From JAYEHK01 sp034659475 (lineage in GTDB: Bacteria; Bacillota; Syntrophomonadia; Syntrophomonadales; Syntrophomonadaceae): DNA of 16,546 nt. The stretch's first letter is position 1. Every line of letters starts with the position of its first letter. Positions 1 through 7,879 of the stretch are shown here, piece after piece. Location: NCBI GenBank assembly GCA_034659475.1, contig JAYEHK010000091.1:1-16546 (forward strand). Direction: 5' to 3'. Position numbers and translations under genes: made by a program. The notes below the pieces were generated by a model that searched no databases, was not told the DNA's origin, and was given only the letters and a program-made list of their open reading frames with translations.

Positions 1-50
1 CCTCCGATACCCCCCCCAACACACCCCCCAAACAACCCCCCCCCCCCCCC
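1..50. other. C-rich low-complexity edge
   Basis: Almost only C with scattered A. It codes for nothing recognisable and is unlike the rest of the window. It most likely marks a contig end or sequencing artefact. The bases just after it (51-66) resemble the GTCCCC-TGTGTCA repeats scattered in many clostridial genomes. Confidence 0.6.
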
Positions 51-78
51 GTCCCCCTGTGTCATCCGGTGGTCTTTA

Positions 79-2844
79 TTACATATCTGTTTGTCGCTCG
101 ATTCTCACAGCAGTGATTTTGTATTCACCGGTGCCGGTGATGGGATCGACGGCACTGCCAATAAGCACATTGGTCGGGGTTTGTGCATAATGGAAGGACA
201 TCCATACCATGCCGGGCGCTACGACATCGGTTAATTCAATACGTGTACTCACCTGGCCCCGTCGGGAAATGACATGTACTTTCTCTCCGTCTTTCACTTT
301 CAAACGGGACGCATCATCTGGATGCAGCTGCATTTTCTCCTCGGACCAGACTGAAGAGATCCCCTCTGAATAGGGGGTTGTAACATTATAATGATATAGA
401 ATCCTGCCGGTTGAGAGCAGGAACGGATAGTCTTCGTCAGGCATCTCTGCCGGAGGAACATGCTCTGCGGGTTGGAATAATCCCTTGCCGCGTGTGAATT
501 TGTCAAGATGCAAGAACGGGGTTCCCGGGTGGCTCTTGTCTGGACAGGGCCATTGAATCCCCTGATCTTCCAGTCTTTGATAATGGATACCTGTCATAGA
601 GGGGGTCAGTGCTGCCATCTCATCAAAGATCTCGGCAGGTCCGGAATAATCAGCAGCTAGGCCCAGGCGCTGTCCGAGGTTCAGTAAAACTTCCCAGGTG
701 GTCTTTCCGGCAATGGGGGGGATGGCTCTGCGTACCCTTTGCACCCTTCGTTCCGTATTGGTGTAGGTACCATCGCTTTCGGCAAAACTGGATGCTGGAA
801 AGACGACATCAGCATATTGTGCGGTTTCAGTAAGAAAGAGTTCGTGTACCGCTAGAAAATCCAGCTTTTCCAGACCCGAGCGAATGTGATCGCTGTTGGG
901 ATCACTCAGAACCGGGTTTTCCCCCATGATAAACATAGCTTTAATGGTTCCCTGGTTGGCCCTGTTAAACATCTGCGGAATGGTCAGGCCAACCTGATCA
1001 GATAATGAAGCGCCCCACGCTGTTTCAAACTTGGCGCGGATCTCCGGATTAAACACCTTCTGGTAACCGGGATAGACATCCGGCAGCGCACCCATGTCAC
1101 ATGCGCCCTGAACGTTATTCTGTCCGCGCAGGGGGCAGACACCTGTACTTGGACGACCGATATGCCCGGTTAACATAGCGATATTGGCAATGCTCATTAC
1201 GTTCTGCGTTCCGCAGATGTGTTCGGTTATTCCCAGTGTATAAAACAGCATGGCTTTATCGGTCTGTGCATACAGTCTGGCTACGGTATAGAGATCTGAT
1301 TCAGAGATGCCGGTGAGTTCGGAAACATAGGCCAGTGTATATCTGAATACGGTTTCTTTCAGGGCATCGAAGTTCTCGGTTCGTTCCTGTATAAATGCGG
1401 TATCCTCCAGGCCTTCTTCTAGAATAATATGCATGAGTCCGTTTAACAGCGGGATATCTGTGCCTGGTTGGAGTTGCAGCCAGATATCTGCCTGATCGGC
1501 AAGCTCGGTGCGCCGTGGATCAATCACTACCAGCTTGCAGCCTCTGCGAATGGCCTGCTTCATTTTGTAGCCAATCACCGGGTGGGCTGCGGTGGTGTTG
1601 GTGCCAATCAAGAACAGCATTTCAGCGTCATCGATTTCACTTATCGAATTAGTCATCGCACCGCTGCCAAATGTGGTGGCCAGACCGGCCACTGTGGGAG
1701 CGTGTCAGGTGCGTGCACAGTGATCAATATTATTGGTGCCCAGGGCGGCCCGGGTTAACTTCTGTAACAGGTAATTGTCTTCATTGGTACACCGTGCAGA
1801 GCTTAGCACGGCCAGTGCATCTGGACCATGCTGTGCTTTCGTTTCTAGCAGACGGGTTGCTGTCAGAGCTAGCGCTTCTTCCCACGAAGCTGGTTCAAAT
1901 TGACCGTTTTTCTTAATCAGCGGGGTGGTGAGACGTTTTTCATTATAGATGTAGTCCCAGCCAAACCTGCCTTTTACACAGAGTGACCTTCCGTTTACCT
2001 CGCTGGACGGGTTTGATTGAACACCGATGACTTTTTCATCCTTCACCACGAGATCAAAGTTACAACCGGTCCCGCAAAAAGAACAGGTCGTCTTGATTTT
2101 TTCTGTTTCCCATCTGCGTCCTTTTCCATGCATTGAACGTTCTACTAGTGCACCGGTCGGGCATACGGCAACGCATGCTCCGCAAAAGGTACAGTCAGAA
2201 TCAATATAGGGAAGATCTCCTGCGGTTGCCACCTTGGTTCTATTGCTGCGAAAGGCAAACGAGAGATTACCAATGCCGGAAACCTCTGTACAGGCACGTA
2301 CACACTTGCCGCACAGAATGCATTTGTTGGGATCGCGAATAATAAAGGGGTTGGAATCATCGATCAAATAAACGGGTTTACTTCTTTCAAATCGACTTTT
2401 TTCTACCCCGTATTCATAGCAGTATCTGGCCAGATCACAATCACCCATTTTATCACAGGTCATGCAATTCTGGGGATGGTCTGCCAGCATGAGACTAAGG
2501 ATCTCCCGGCGTGCTTCTATAACTCTATCGTTTTTCGTGTGTATGACCATGCCAGGCTGAGCTTGTGTGCAGCAGGAGGCCTGTAGATTTCGCATCCCTT
2601 CTACCTCAACAACACAGATTCGACACCCGCCGTAAATGCTTAATTCCGGGTCATAGCATAAACGGGGAATCTCAATACCCATTTGATCTGCAGTTTCCAT
2701 AATCGTAGTGCCCGCCTGGGTTTCTACTTCGATGCCATCAATGATTAGTTTTACTGGTACGATTTTAACCACATCCTTTGCTTGTATATGAGGGGGACGG
2801 TTGTTCTGATATATTAAATTGGGTCTGACCCCAGCGTGTAACAT
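79..2844 (-). CDS. fdhA: Selenocysteine-containing formate dehydrogenase, catalytic subunit (NuoG-like N-terminus)
   Basis: Mo/W-bis-MGD formate dehydrogenase, 921 residues when the in-frame TGA at 1705-1707 is read as selenocysteine (residue 380). Order of domains: 2Fe-2S ferredoxin-like domain (Cys63, 74, 77, 91/92); NuoG-type His-Cys cluster (His123, Cys127, 130, 136); two 4Fe-4S ferredoxin motifs (Cys175-185 and Cys218-228); the molybdopterin-domain 4Fe-4S cluster (Cys254, 257, 261, 289); the active-site motif CART-U-HAPTVAGL; and a C-terminal dinucleotide-binding domain around FLLSTGRILYHYNVTTPYSEG. The enzyme interconverts formate and CO2 and passes electrons through the Fe-S chain, probably in the cytoplasm because no twin-arginine signal is seen. 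No diaphorase or hydrogenase partner gene lies nearby; anything downstream is beyond the window edge. The start is uncertain: the ATG at 2844 lies in REP-like sequence, while homology to FdhA/NuoG begins near residue 28. It is divergent from the Mo/W transport operon. Confidence 0.95.
1676..1692 (-). promoter_or_regulatory. Bacterial SECIS hairpin in fdhA
   Basis: On the mRNA strand, GTGGCC pairs perfectly with GGCCAC around the apical loop GGTCT. The loop begins 19 nt after the UGA, the same loop sequence and spacing as the E. coli fdhF SECIS. SelB-GTP-Sec-tRNA would bind here to recode the UGA. The host should therefore carry selA, selB, selC and selD, which are not in this window. Confidence 0.93.
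1705..1707 (-). other. Selenocysteine UGA codon (Sec380 of FdhA)
   Basis: TGA interrupts an otherwise continuous frame exactly where E. coli FdhF carries Sec140. The context here is CART-U-HAPTVAGL, against CARV-U-HGPSVAGL in FdhF. The reading frame and homology continue without shift on both sides, so this is recoding and not a nonsense mutation. Confidence 0.95.
2779..2835 (-). repeat. REP-like sequence spanning the annotated fdhA start
   Basis: On the coding strand this holds GGGGTCAGACCC (GGGTC/GACCC palindrome) and, 21 nt later, AACCGTCCCCC. Both resemble short dispersed repeats common in clostridial genomes. It encodes roughly FdhA residues 5-18, which match nothing expected in the family. 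Just inside it (2774-2779) is AAAGGA, a Shine-Dalgarno-like run, followed by GTG at 2772 (very close) and ATC at 2763, near where family homology begins. The element may have displaced the native start. Confidence 0.45.
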
Positions 2845-3037
2845 TGGCTCTTTAAAAATCTATTTTATCACTTTCTTCATCAATTTTGACAGGTTTTGTC
2901 GAACTACCTAAAGATAACAATTAGCTCCACTGCAAAAACCTCCAATATCTCATCCAAAGGGTACATGACTTTTAGCCGGGGAACCCTCCATGGACGCAGG
3001 CCACAGCCATTGATGAAAAGAGGTGAGGAGTTAGGGG

Positions 3038-3109
3038 TAAGGGGTCAGGGGTGAGGAGTCAGGCGCTATGCTCCAGGCATTGCCCTTACCCCTCACCCCT
3101 GACCCCTTA
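3038..3109. repeat. 19-bp inverted repeat, GGGGTCAGGGGTGAGG type
   Basis: Bases 3038-3056 are the exact reverse complement of 3091-3109, with a 34-nt spacer. Arms are purine-rich on one side (AAGGGGTCAGGGGTGAGG). Related imperfect units (GTGAGGAGTTAGGGG) precede it at 3023-3037. It looks like a dispersed palindromic (REP/MITE-like) element lying between divergent operons. No U-tract follows, so it is not a typical terminator. Confidence 0.7.
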
Positions 3110-3362
3110 TAAATAAAGGTCTGCGTAAGTCCAGAAAGTCTGCGTCAATTAAAAAGCTATTTTCTAATTAATCACATTTAAACGAAACAGAAGAACAAGT
3201 CTATTTCAGCAGAAGAAAAATCATTATATTCCTAGTGGCTAAAAAAATAAATAAATCACTTTATTGTAGATATTTGGTAATTTTAAGCTATAATTTTTAT
3301 AGATAGATCAATAGAAACTCGAATTAAAATATATCAGAAGAATTGTTCCTGTAATCTATTTA
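3110..3362. other. AT-rich intergenic stretch, no gene seen
   Basis: Between the palindromic repeat and the sigma-54 upstream element. Very AT-rich, no convincing ORF or stable hairpin. A short direct repeat GTCTGCGT occurs twice near 3118-3147. The fdhA promoter probably lies to the left (2845-2960), but no clear -35/-10 or -24/-12 pair was found for it. Confidence 0.4.
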
Positions 3363-3398
3363 ATTACAAAATGAAACTTTTGATTCTCATTTTGATAC
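3363..3398. promoter_or_regulatory. Putative enhancer (UAS) for the mod-operon sigma-54 promoter
   Basis: Contains the 16-mer ATTCTCATTTTGATAC (3383-3398), found again exactly at 7759-7774 ahead of the second sigma-54 promoter. An inverted partner half-site, ATTACAAAATGAAAC, lies at 3363-3377, so the half-sites point away from each other. It sits about 65-100 bp upstream of the -24 element, the usual position for a bacterial enhancer-binding protein. The regulator is not in the window. Confidence 0.55.
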
Positions 3399-3462
3399 GC
3401 TTATCGCAGAAACGATTTTCTGAAAGATACGATTTACAGGCATTTATAGAGCATTAGGATTT

Positions 3463-3478
3463 TGGCATGATATTTGCA
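3463..3478 (+). promoter_or_regulatory. Sigma-54 (RpoN) -24/-12 promoter of the mod operon
   Basis: TGGCAT-N5-TTGCA, with GG at 3464-3465 and GC at 3476-3477, exactly 12 bases apart as RpoN requires. Transcription would start near 3489, about 30 nt before the riboswitch. This makes transporter expression dependent on an ATP-driven activator. Confidence 0.8.
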
Positions 3479-3520
3479 ATAAAATTGCGCAAATGGTTTT
3501 GTCTCAACTGAATATAGACT

Positions 3521-3617
3521 TTATCTCCGAGCCCTCAGTCCTAAGGAGTGATCTATGGATTTTGGTGCCTGGGAAAAACCCACAGGGTAGTCGAGGAAAC
3601 TTGTCTGCCTCCCGATT
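3521..3617 (+). ncRNA. Moco RNA motif (molybdenum/tungsten cofactor riboswitch)
   Basis: The leader between the sigma-54 start site and modA has the hallmarks I recall for the Moco RNA family: CTCCGAGCC at the 5' side, a GCCTGGGAAAAACCC hairpin, a CGAG-GAAA-CTTG stem with a GNRA tetraloop, and GTCTGCCTCCCG at the 3' side. TCAGTCC pairs with GGAGTGA (3536-3552) as an extra stem. The 3' CCTCC (3608-3612) is complementary to the modA Shine-Dalgarno GGAGG (3624-3628), which suggests translational control by sequestering the ribosome site. It is the expected regulator for molybdate transport and Moco genes. Whether it senses Moco or the tungsten form cannot be read from sequence. Confidence 0.78.
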
Positions 3618-3636
3618 TGGAAAGGAGGTGTTAAAT

Positions 3637-4443
3637 ATGAAAAAAGGTTTCATTGGATTTATTATTATTAGTTTGGTGGCAGGATTTTTGCTGATATCCG
3701 GTTGTTCAAGTAACAGCGATGCAGATCAAAACAGTATCAATATTTGCGGATCGGAGAGTGAATACTTGCGGGTTTACAGTGGGGCAGGCCTGAGCAAGCC
3801 TATGGATGATATCGGTGCTGCTTTTAAGCAGAAGTATGGGGTGAAAATCGAGTTCGTTTATGGAGGATCAGGTCAAAATCTGGCCCAGCTGGAGCTGGCA
3901 GGAGATGGCGATGTGTGGACGCCTGGTTCCATGGCTGACTGCCTTACGGCGGAAGAAAAGGGCCTGATTGAAAACAAAAAGGAGATTGTTTATCATATAC
4001 CGGTCATTGCGGTTCCGAAGGGCAACCCGGCCAACATTACTTCGTTAGAGGACTTGACTAATGATGGCGTGAAAATTGTTTTGGGAGATGGTCAATCCTG
4101 TGCCATTGGCAAGGTCACCAATAAGCTGTTTAAGGAGAATGATCTTACCGAACGAATCGTGGTCAATACGGTGGCTCAAACTGCTACGGTAAATGAACTC
4201 CAGGTTTATCTGGAGCTTAAGCAGGCTGATGCCACTATTCTATGGGAGGATCAAACGGTCAATAATGATAAAATTGAAAAAATTGAGATTGACCGAGACA
4301 TCAATCAGATCAAGACGGTTCCGGTTGCTGTTCTTAAAAGTACTGAGAAAATGGAATTGGCACAGCAATTTGCTGATTTCGTTGCTTCAAATGAAGGTTT
4401 GCAGATCTTTACTGGGTATGGATTTGAACCGATCGATCAGTAA
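3637..4443 (+). CDS. modA: Molybdate/tungstate ABC transporter, substrate-binding lipoprotein
   Basis: 268 residues, start at ATG 3637 chosen because AAAGGAGGTG ends 6 nt upstream and a lipoprotein signal follows directly. The signal is hydrophobic to residue 22 with lipobox ISG|C23, so the mature protein is anchored outside the membrane. The rest is a ModA/WtpA-type periplasmic-binding fold (SBP_bac_11), with YGGSGQNLAQLELAGDGDVW near residues 75-95 matching the oxyanion-binding region of ModA. It captures molybdate or tungstate for the permease and ATPase encoded downstream. First gene of a sigma-54, riboswitch-led operon. Specificity for Mo against W is not decidable here; since the host has a Sec-formate dehydrogenase, tungstate is a real option. 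Confidence 0.87.
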   Translation: MKKGFIGFIIISLVAGFLLISGCSSNSDADQNSINICGSESEYLRVYSGAGLSKPMDDIGAAFKQKYGVKIEFVYGGSGQNLAQLELAGDGDVWTPGSMADCLTAEEKGLIENKKEIVYHIPVIAVPKGNPANITSLEDLTNDGVKIVLGDGQSCAIGKVTNKLFKENDLTERIVVNTVAQTATVNELQVYLELKQADATILWEDQTVNNDKIEKIEIDRDINQIKTVPVAVLKSTEKMELAQQFADFVASNEGLQIFTGYGFEPIDQ

Positions 4444-4507
4444 GGTGTAAAATATACCCATTGATAAAGGCGTACCAATCTATTTGAAAAGGAGAGCAAA
4501 AAATATT

Positions 4508-5239
4508 ATGAAGGACATTGAATTTTATGAAGAACTCGTAAACCGTTTTAGAACCGTTGCTGCTGAAAACAATCTTCTTGATGATGAAATCACCATTACC
4601 AGCAGAGCGCTTTCAACCAAGGAAGCCATTGGCAATCCGGAGCGTCGCGATTATCCCATCATCAAAGGAAAAGAGAAGCTTATGCAGGCTGAATTTAAAG
4701 GCTTTAAGGGGCAGGCCTTTACGGATATGCCTGGGATGTTTCAAGGAAGTCTGAAACAGGTGCTCGAGATGGTGCCGGAGAATAATTGTGACCGCGCGAT
4801 TCTGGTCGCTTCGATGAATGCCGTGTTAAGATATCTGAATCTGATTGATAGAACCATCCACTGCCATGATGAGGAACCAGAGGAATGTGCACAAGCTCTG
4901 CTTCAGCATATCCAGGAGAATTATCCTCAAGCCCGGATTGGACTTATTGGGTTACAGCCCGCCATTCTGGAAAAGCTGTCACGGGCATTTACAGTTCGGG
5001 TGGTTGATATAGATGAAGACAATATTGGTCAGATGAAAAGCGGGGTCGAGGTCGAAGGATTCGAGCATACCGACGAGGTTCTGGAGTGGTGTGATCTCAT
5101 CGTTGCGACAGGAAGCACGGTGGTTAATGCTACGATAAATCGTTACGTGGGGGCGAAGCCGGCGATCTTCTTCGGGACGACTGGTGCAGGTGCGGCCCAC
5201 CTCATGAATCTGGAACGCTGGTGCTATAAAGGAGCTTAG
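4508..5239 (+). CDS. DUF4213/DUF364 protein (putative metal-chelation family)
   Basis: 243 residues from ATG 4508; a longer frame from TTG 4484 is rejected because it would overlap the ribosome binding site GGAG (4491-4494). The N-terminal ~85 residues, with AIGNPERRDYPIIKGKEKLM, resemble DUF4213 (enolase-N-like fold). The C-terminal part resembles the Rossmann-like DUF364 'putative heavy-metal chelation' domain: ARIGLIGLQPAILEKL, VVDIDEDNIG, then DLIVATGSTVVNATINRY and KPAIFFGTTGAG. The family's biochemical role is not established. Its place between the binding protein and permease of a Mo/W transporter suggests it handles the imported metal or the cofactor, for example by binding or delivery. 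That is inference. No signal peptide, so cytoplasmic. Confidence 0.8.
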   Translation: MKDIEFYEELVNRFRTVAAENNLLDDEITITSRALSTKEAIGNPERRDYPIIKGKEKLMQAEFKGFKGQAFTDMPGMFQGSLKQVLEMVPENNCDRAILVASMNAVLRYLNLIDRTIHCHDEEPEECAQALLQHIQENYPQARIGLIGLQPAILEKLSRAFTVRVVDIDEDNIGQMKSGVEVEGFEHTDEVLEWCDLIVATGSTVVNATINRYVGAKPAIFFGTTGAGAAHLMNLERWCYKGA

Positions 5240-5280
5240 TACTGGATACCCTAGAATCAAGGACGAGAGGACGTCATTAA

Positions 5281-6102
5281 ATGGTACGCACGAATCATAA
5301 TCGACAAAATACAGTATTTTCATTACTGGTAATCGGCTTTACAATCATACTGGCCGTATTTATTTTCAGCGCTGTTGGAATGGTCATCCTAAGGGGACTG
5401 CCCGGACTTTCTCGAGAGATTCTGTCTCCGGAGATCTGGTCTTCGATCAAACTGAGTTTAGTGACGTCTTTGATTTCAACAGGATGTTGCGTATTGTACG
5501 CTGTTCCAGTGGCATATACGTTATCTCATTATTCTTTTAGAGGAAAGAAAATGATAGGTACATTATTATCTATTCCCCTTGCATTACCACCTTTGGTTTC
5601 AGGGGTGGCACTATTATTGTTGTTTGGAACGACTTCCTGGGGACAAGCACTGGCGGCTCATGGTATCAAATTTGTTTTTACTCCGTTGGGCATCATATTG
5701 GCACAATTCTTTGTAAATGTGCCCTACATGGTTAAGATCAGCAGGACTACGTTTGATAGTATTGACGCCAGGTTGGAGTTTATTGCTCGTACGCTTGGCA
5801 GTACGCGTCTGCAAGCTTTTGTTTCGGTCACCATCCCTTTATCGTTTCACGGATTTGCAGCTGGTGCACTGATAACCTGGGCGCGTGCATTGGGAGAATT
5901 CGGTGCTGTGCTTATGCTGGTCGGGGCAACCCGGGGGAAAACGGATATCTTGCCCATTTCTCTGTATTTGAACATGTCTACGGGAGACCTGGATATGGCG
6001 CTTACATCTGCAACGATATTGATCATCATTTCGGTGGTTTCTTTGTTTGTTTTCGAGTGGTTGGGGGAAAACGGTGCTTCGTCCAATAAGAATAGAATCT
6101 AG
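5281..6102 (+). CDS. modB: Molybdate/tungstate ABC transporter permease
   Basis: 273 residues, integral membrane protein. The first hydrophobic span is at about residues 13-35, followed by several more. The BPD_transp_1 coupling (EAA) region is RTLGSTRLQAFVSVTIPLS, followed by ARALGEFGAVLMLVGATRG, which is characteristic of ModB/WtpB and CysT-type oxyanion permeases. It forms the channel used by the upstream binding protein and is energised by the ATPase encoded 12 nt downstream. ATG 5281 is preceded by GAGAGGACG. Same operon and strand as its neighbours. Confidence 0.88.
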   Translation: MVRTNHNRQNTVFSLLVIGFTIILAVFIFSAVGMVILRGLPGLSREILSPEIWSSIKLSLVTSLISTGCCVLYAVPVAYTLSHYSFRGKKMIGTLLSIPLALPPLVSGVALLLLFGTTSWGQALAAHGIKFVFTPLGIILAQFFVNVPYMVKISRTTFDSIDARLEFIARTLGSTRLQAFVSVTIPLSFHGFAAGALITWARALGEFGAVLMLVGATRGKTDILPISLYLNMSTGDLDMALTSATILIIISVVSLFVFEWLGENGASSNKNRI

Positions 6103-6114
6103 GAGCGGAAAGAT

Positions 6115-7152
6115 ATGTTGCAATTAAAAGGGATATCTAAGAAATTAGGCGATTTTCGGCTTAAATCGATCATCCTTGATGTTCAGGAAAATGAATACTT
6201 TATTATCCTTGGCCCGACGGGAACTGGAAAAACCGTTATCCTGGAATTGATAGCAGGGATGTACAAGCCCGATCAGGGGGAGATCTATTATAATAAGCAG
6301 AGAATTGATCATCTCCCCCCGGAACAGCGCAAGGTGGGTTTTGTCTATCAAGACTATGCGCTTTTTCCACATCTTAGTGTGAAAGATAATATTATGTATG
6401 GGCTTCGCTCTCGGAAAATAGCTAAAAGAGAGGCTAAAACGCGGTTTGATGAGATAACAGCCAACCTGAAAATTGGACATCTGCTGGGGCGTGTTCCGGC
6501 AACATTAAGCGGGGGAGAACAACAGAGGATAGCTATAGCGAGGGCATTGATAACCAGGCCGGATATTCTCCTGCTGGATGAACCCCTAAGTGCGTTAGAT
6601 CCAAATACGAGAGGATTATTTCAGCAGGAACTCAGGCGATTGCATGAAGACATGGGGACGACTACGGTACATATTACGCATGATTTTTCTGAGGCGCTGG
6701 CCCTGGGGGATCGGATTGCAGTTATGCAGGATGGTGGTATTGTGCAAGTAGGACCGGCCATCGATGTTTTTAGGCAACCTAAGTCTCTATTTGTGGCCGG
6801 TTTTGTGGGTGCTGTGAATATCTTCTCGGGTTTTTGTGATAATCAGAAGATAAGCATAGCGCCAGGTCTTGAGATTGCTGCTGTGTGCAAGAAAAAAGGG
6901 GAGACCAGTATCAGCATACGACCAGAGGATATTTTAATCTCCAGGGAGACGTTTATATCCAGTGCCAGAAATAGCCTGGAAGGTGAAATTACCGAGATGA
7001 TCTGCCAGGGACCGCTATACAGGATTACGCTGGATTGTGGCGTTTTGCTTCAGTCCTTGGTGAGTTTTCAATCCGTTGCAGAGATGGATCTGAAAAAAGG
7101 GGATCGGGTTTGGGCAACCTTTAAAACCACGGCAGTGAATGTGTTTTACTGA
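6115..7152 (+). CDS. modC: Molybdate/tungstate ABC transporter ATP-binding protein
   Basis: 345 residues. Walker A GPTGTGKT (33-40), Q-loop Gln79 in YQDYALFP, ABC signature LSGGEQQR (131-138), Walker B ILLLDEP (151-157), D-loop SALD and switch His189 in ITHD are all intact. The C-terminal part (about 235-345) matches the regulatory extension of this family, with SISIRPEDILIS and a TOBE-like segment that in ModC/WtpC can bind the oxyanion. Ribosome site GGAG lies just before ATG 6115, only 12 nt after the permease stop, so the two are probably translated together. It hydrolyses ATP on the cytoplasmic face to drive import. Confidence 0.9.
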   Translation: MLQLKGISKKLGDFRLKSIILDVQENEYFIILGPTGTGKTVILELIAGMYKPDQGEIYYNKQRIDHLPPEQRKVGFVYQDYALFPHLSVKDNIMYGLRSRKIAKREAKTRFDEITANLKIGHLLGRVPATLSGGEQQRIAIARALITRPDILLLDEPLSALDPNTRGLFQQELRRLHEDMGTTTVHITHDFSEALALGDRIAVMQDGGIVQVGPAIDVFRQPKSLFVAGFVGAVNIFSGFCDNQKISIAPGLEIAAVCKKKGETSISIRPEDILISRETFISSARNSLEGEITEMICQGPLYRITLDCGVLLQSLVSFQSVAEMDLKKGDRVWATFKTTAVNVFY

Positions 7153-7192
7153 AATTAAGTATATGCAATTATGATGAGGAGGCTTTCGTGTA

Positions 7193-7693
7193 ATGAATAA
7201 TGACAATACACCTGTAATTAGTTTTGTAGCCAAGTCAGGATCAGGAAAAACAACGCTTTTAGAGAAAGTCATTACCATGCTTAAAGAAAAGGAATACAGG
7301 GTGGCGATTATCAAACACGATGCGCATCAGTTTGATATGGATAAACCGGGCAAAGATACATGGAGAATGGCACAGGCAGGTGCTGATATCGTCGCCATTT
7401 CTTCTCCTGAAAAGGTTGCCATTATTGAAAAAGTAAACGAAGAGAAAACACTGGATGAAGTGATTGCCTCTCTTGCTAAGGTAGATTTGATTCTTACCGA
7501 GGGATTTAAAAGAAGCAATAAACCAAGAATTGAGGTGTTCAGATCAGCTGCTCATAAGGAATTATTATGCAGCCCTAATGAACTTCTGGCAATTGCGAGC
7601 GATATCCCCTGGAATATAGGGGTGTCCTGTTATCATCTTGATGATGTAGAAGGAATTGTCAATGAGATCACCAGTTATATGAATCGTTTTTAG
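7193..7693 (+). CDS. mobB: Molybdopterin-guanine dinucleotide biosynthesis protein MobB
   Basis: 166 residues, P-loop GTPase with Walker A AKSGSGKTTL (13-22). The family continues with IIKHDAHQFDMDKPGKDTWR, AGADIVAISSPEK and LILTEGFKRSNKPRIEV, all typical of MobB. It is thought to aid the GMP attachment that makes the MGD form of molybdopterin, the form used by formate dehydrogenase; MobA itself is not in the window. GAGGAGG sits 10 nt before ATG 7193. Last gene of the transport operon, ended by the terminator at 7724-7750. It links metal import with the last cofactor step. Confidence 0.92.
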   Translation: MNNDNTPVISFVAKSGSGKTTLLEKVITMLKEKEYRVAIIKHDAHQFDMDKPGKDTWRMAQAGADIVAISSPEKVAIIEKVNEEKTLDEVIASLAKVDLILTEGFKRSNKPRIEVFRSAAHKELLCSPNELLAIASDIPWNIGVSCYHLDDVEGIVNEITSYMNRF

Positions 7694-7723
7694 GTTATAA
7701 AGTAACTTAACGAGTTAAAGACT

Positions 7724-7750
7724 GACTCCTATAGCAGGGGTCTTTTTTTT
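7724..7750 (+). terminator. Rho-independent terminator after mobB
   Basis: GACTCC pairs with GGGGTC (one T-G pair) around TATAGCA, followed by eight T. It ends the mod-mobB transcript just ahead of the next sigma-54 regulatory region. Confidence 0.88.
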
Positions 7751-7758
7751 GTGGTAAA

Positions 7759-7794
7759 ATTCTCATTTTGATACCATTTGTATAAAAATGAAAC
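7759..7794. promoter_or_regulatory. Putative enhancer (UAS) for the moa-cluster sigma-54 promoter
   Basis: ATTCTCATTTTGATAC (7759-7774) is identical to 3383-3398. Here its inverted partner GTATAAAAATGAAAC (7780-7794) follows after CATTT, giving a facing inverted repeat with 12 of 14 matching positions. It starts about 85-120 bp upstream of the -24 element. The symmetry suggests a dimeric activator site. Confidence 0.6.
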
Positions 7795-7879
7795 TACAAG
7801 CTTGTCGAATCATATTTGTTTTTTGAAATGAAAGGCGAAAATTCGGAGTTGTCCATAAGTACAATAGTGAATATTTGTT

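Noticed and set aside
1693..1707. Frameshift or nonsense mutation splitting fdhA
   Set aside because: The frame is the same on both sides, the stop is TGA at the known Sec position, and a SECIS hairpin follows.
2900..2940. Sigma-54 site for fdhA on the minus strand (TTGGAGGTTTTTGCA)
   Set aside because: GG to GC spacing is 10 bases and the -24 half is a poor match.
3493..3636. N-terminal extension of the modA frame upstream of ATG 3637
   Set aside because: This stretch is the riboswitch leader; the ribosome site and lipoprotein signal fix the start at 3637.
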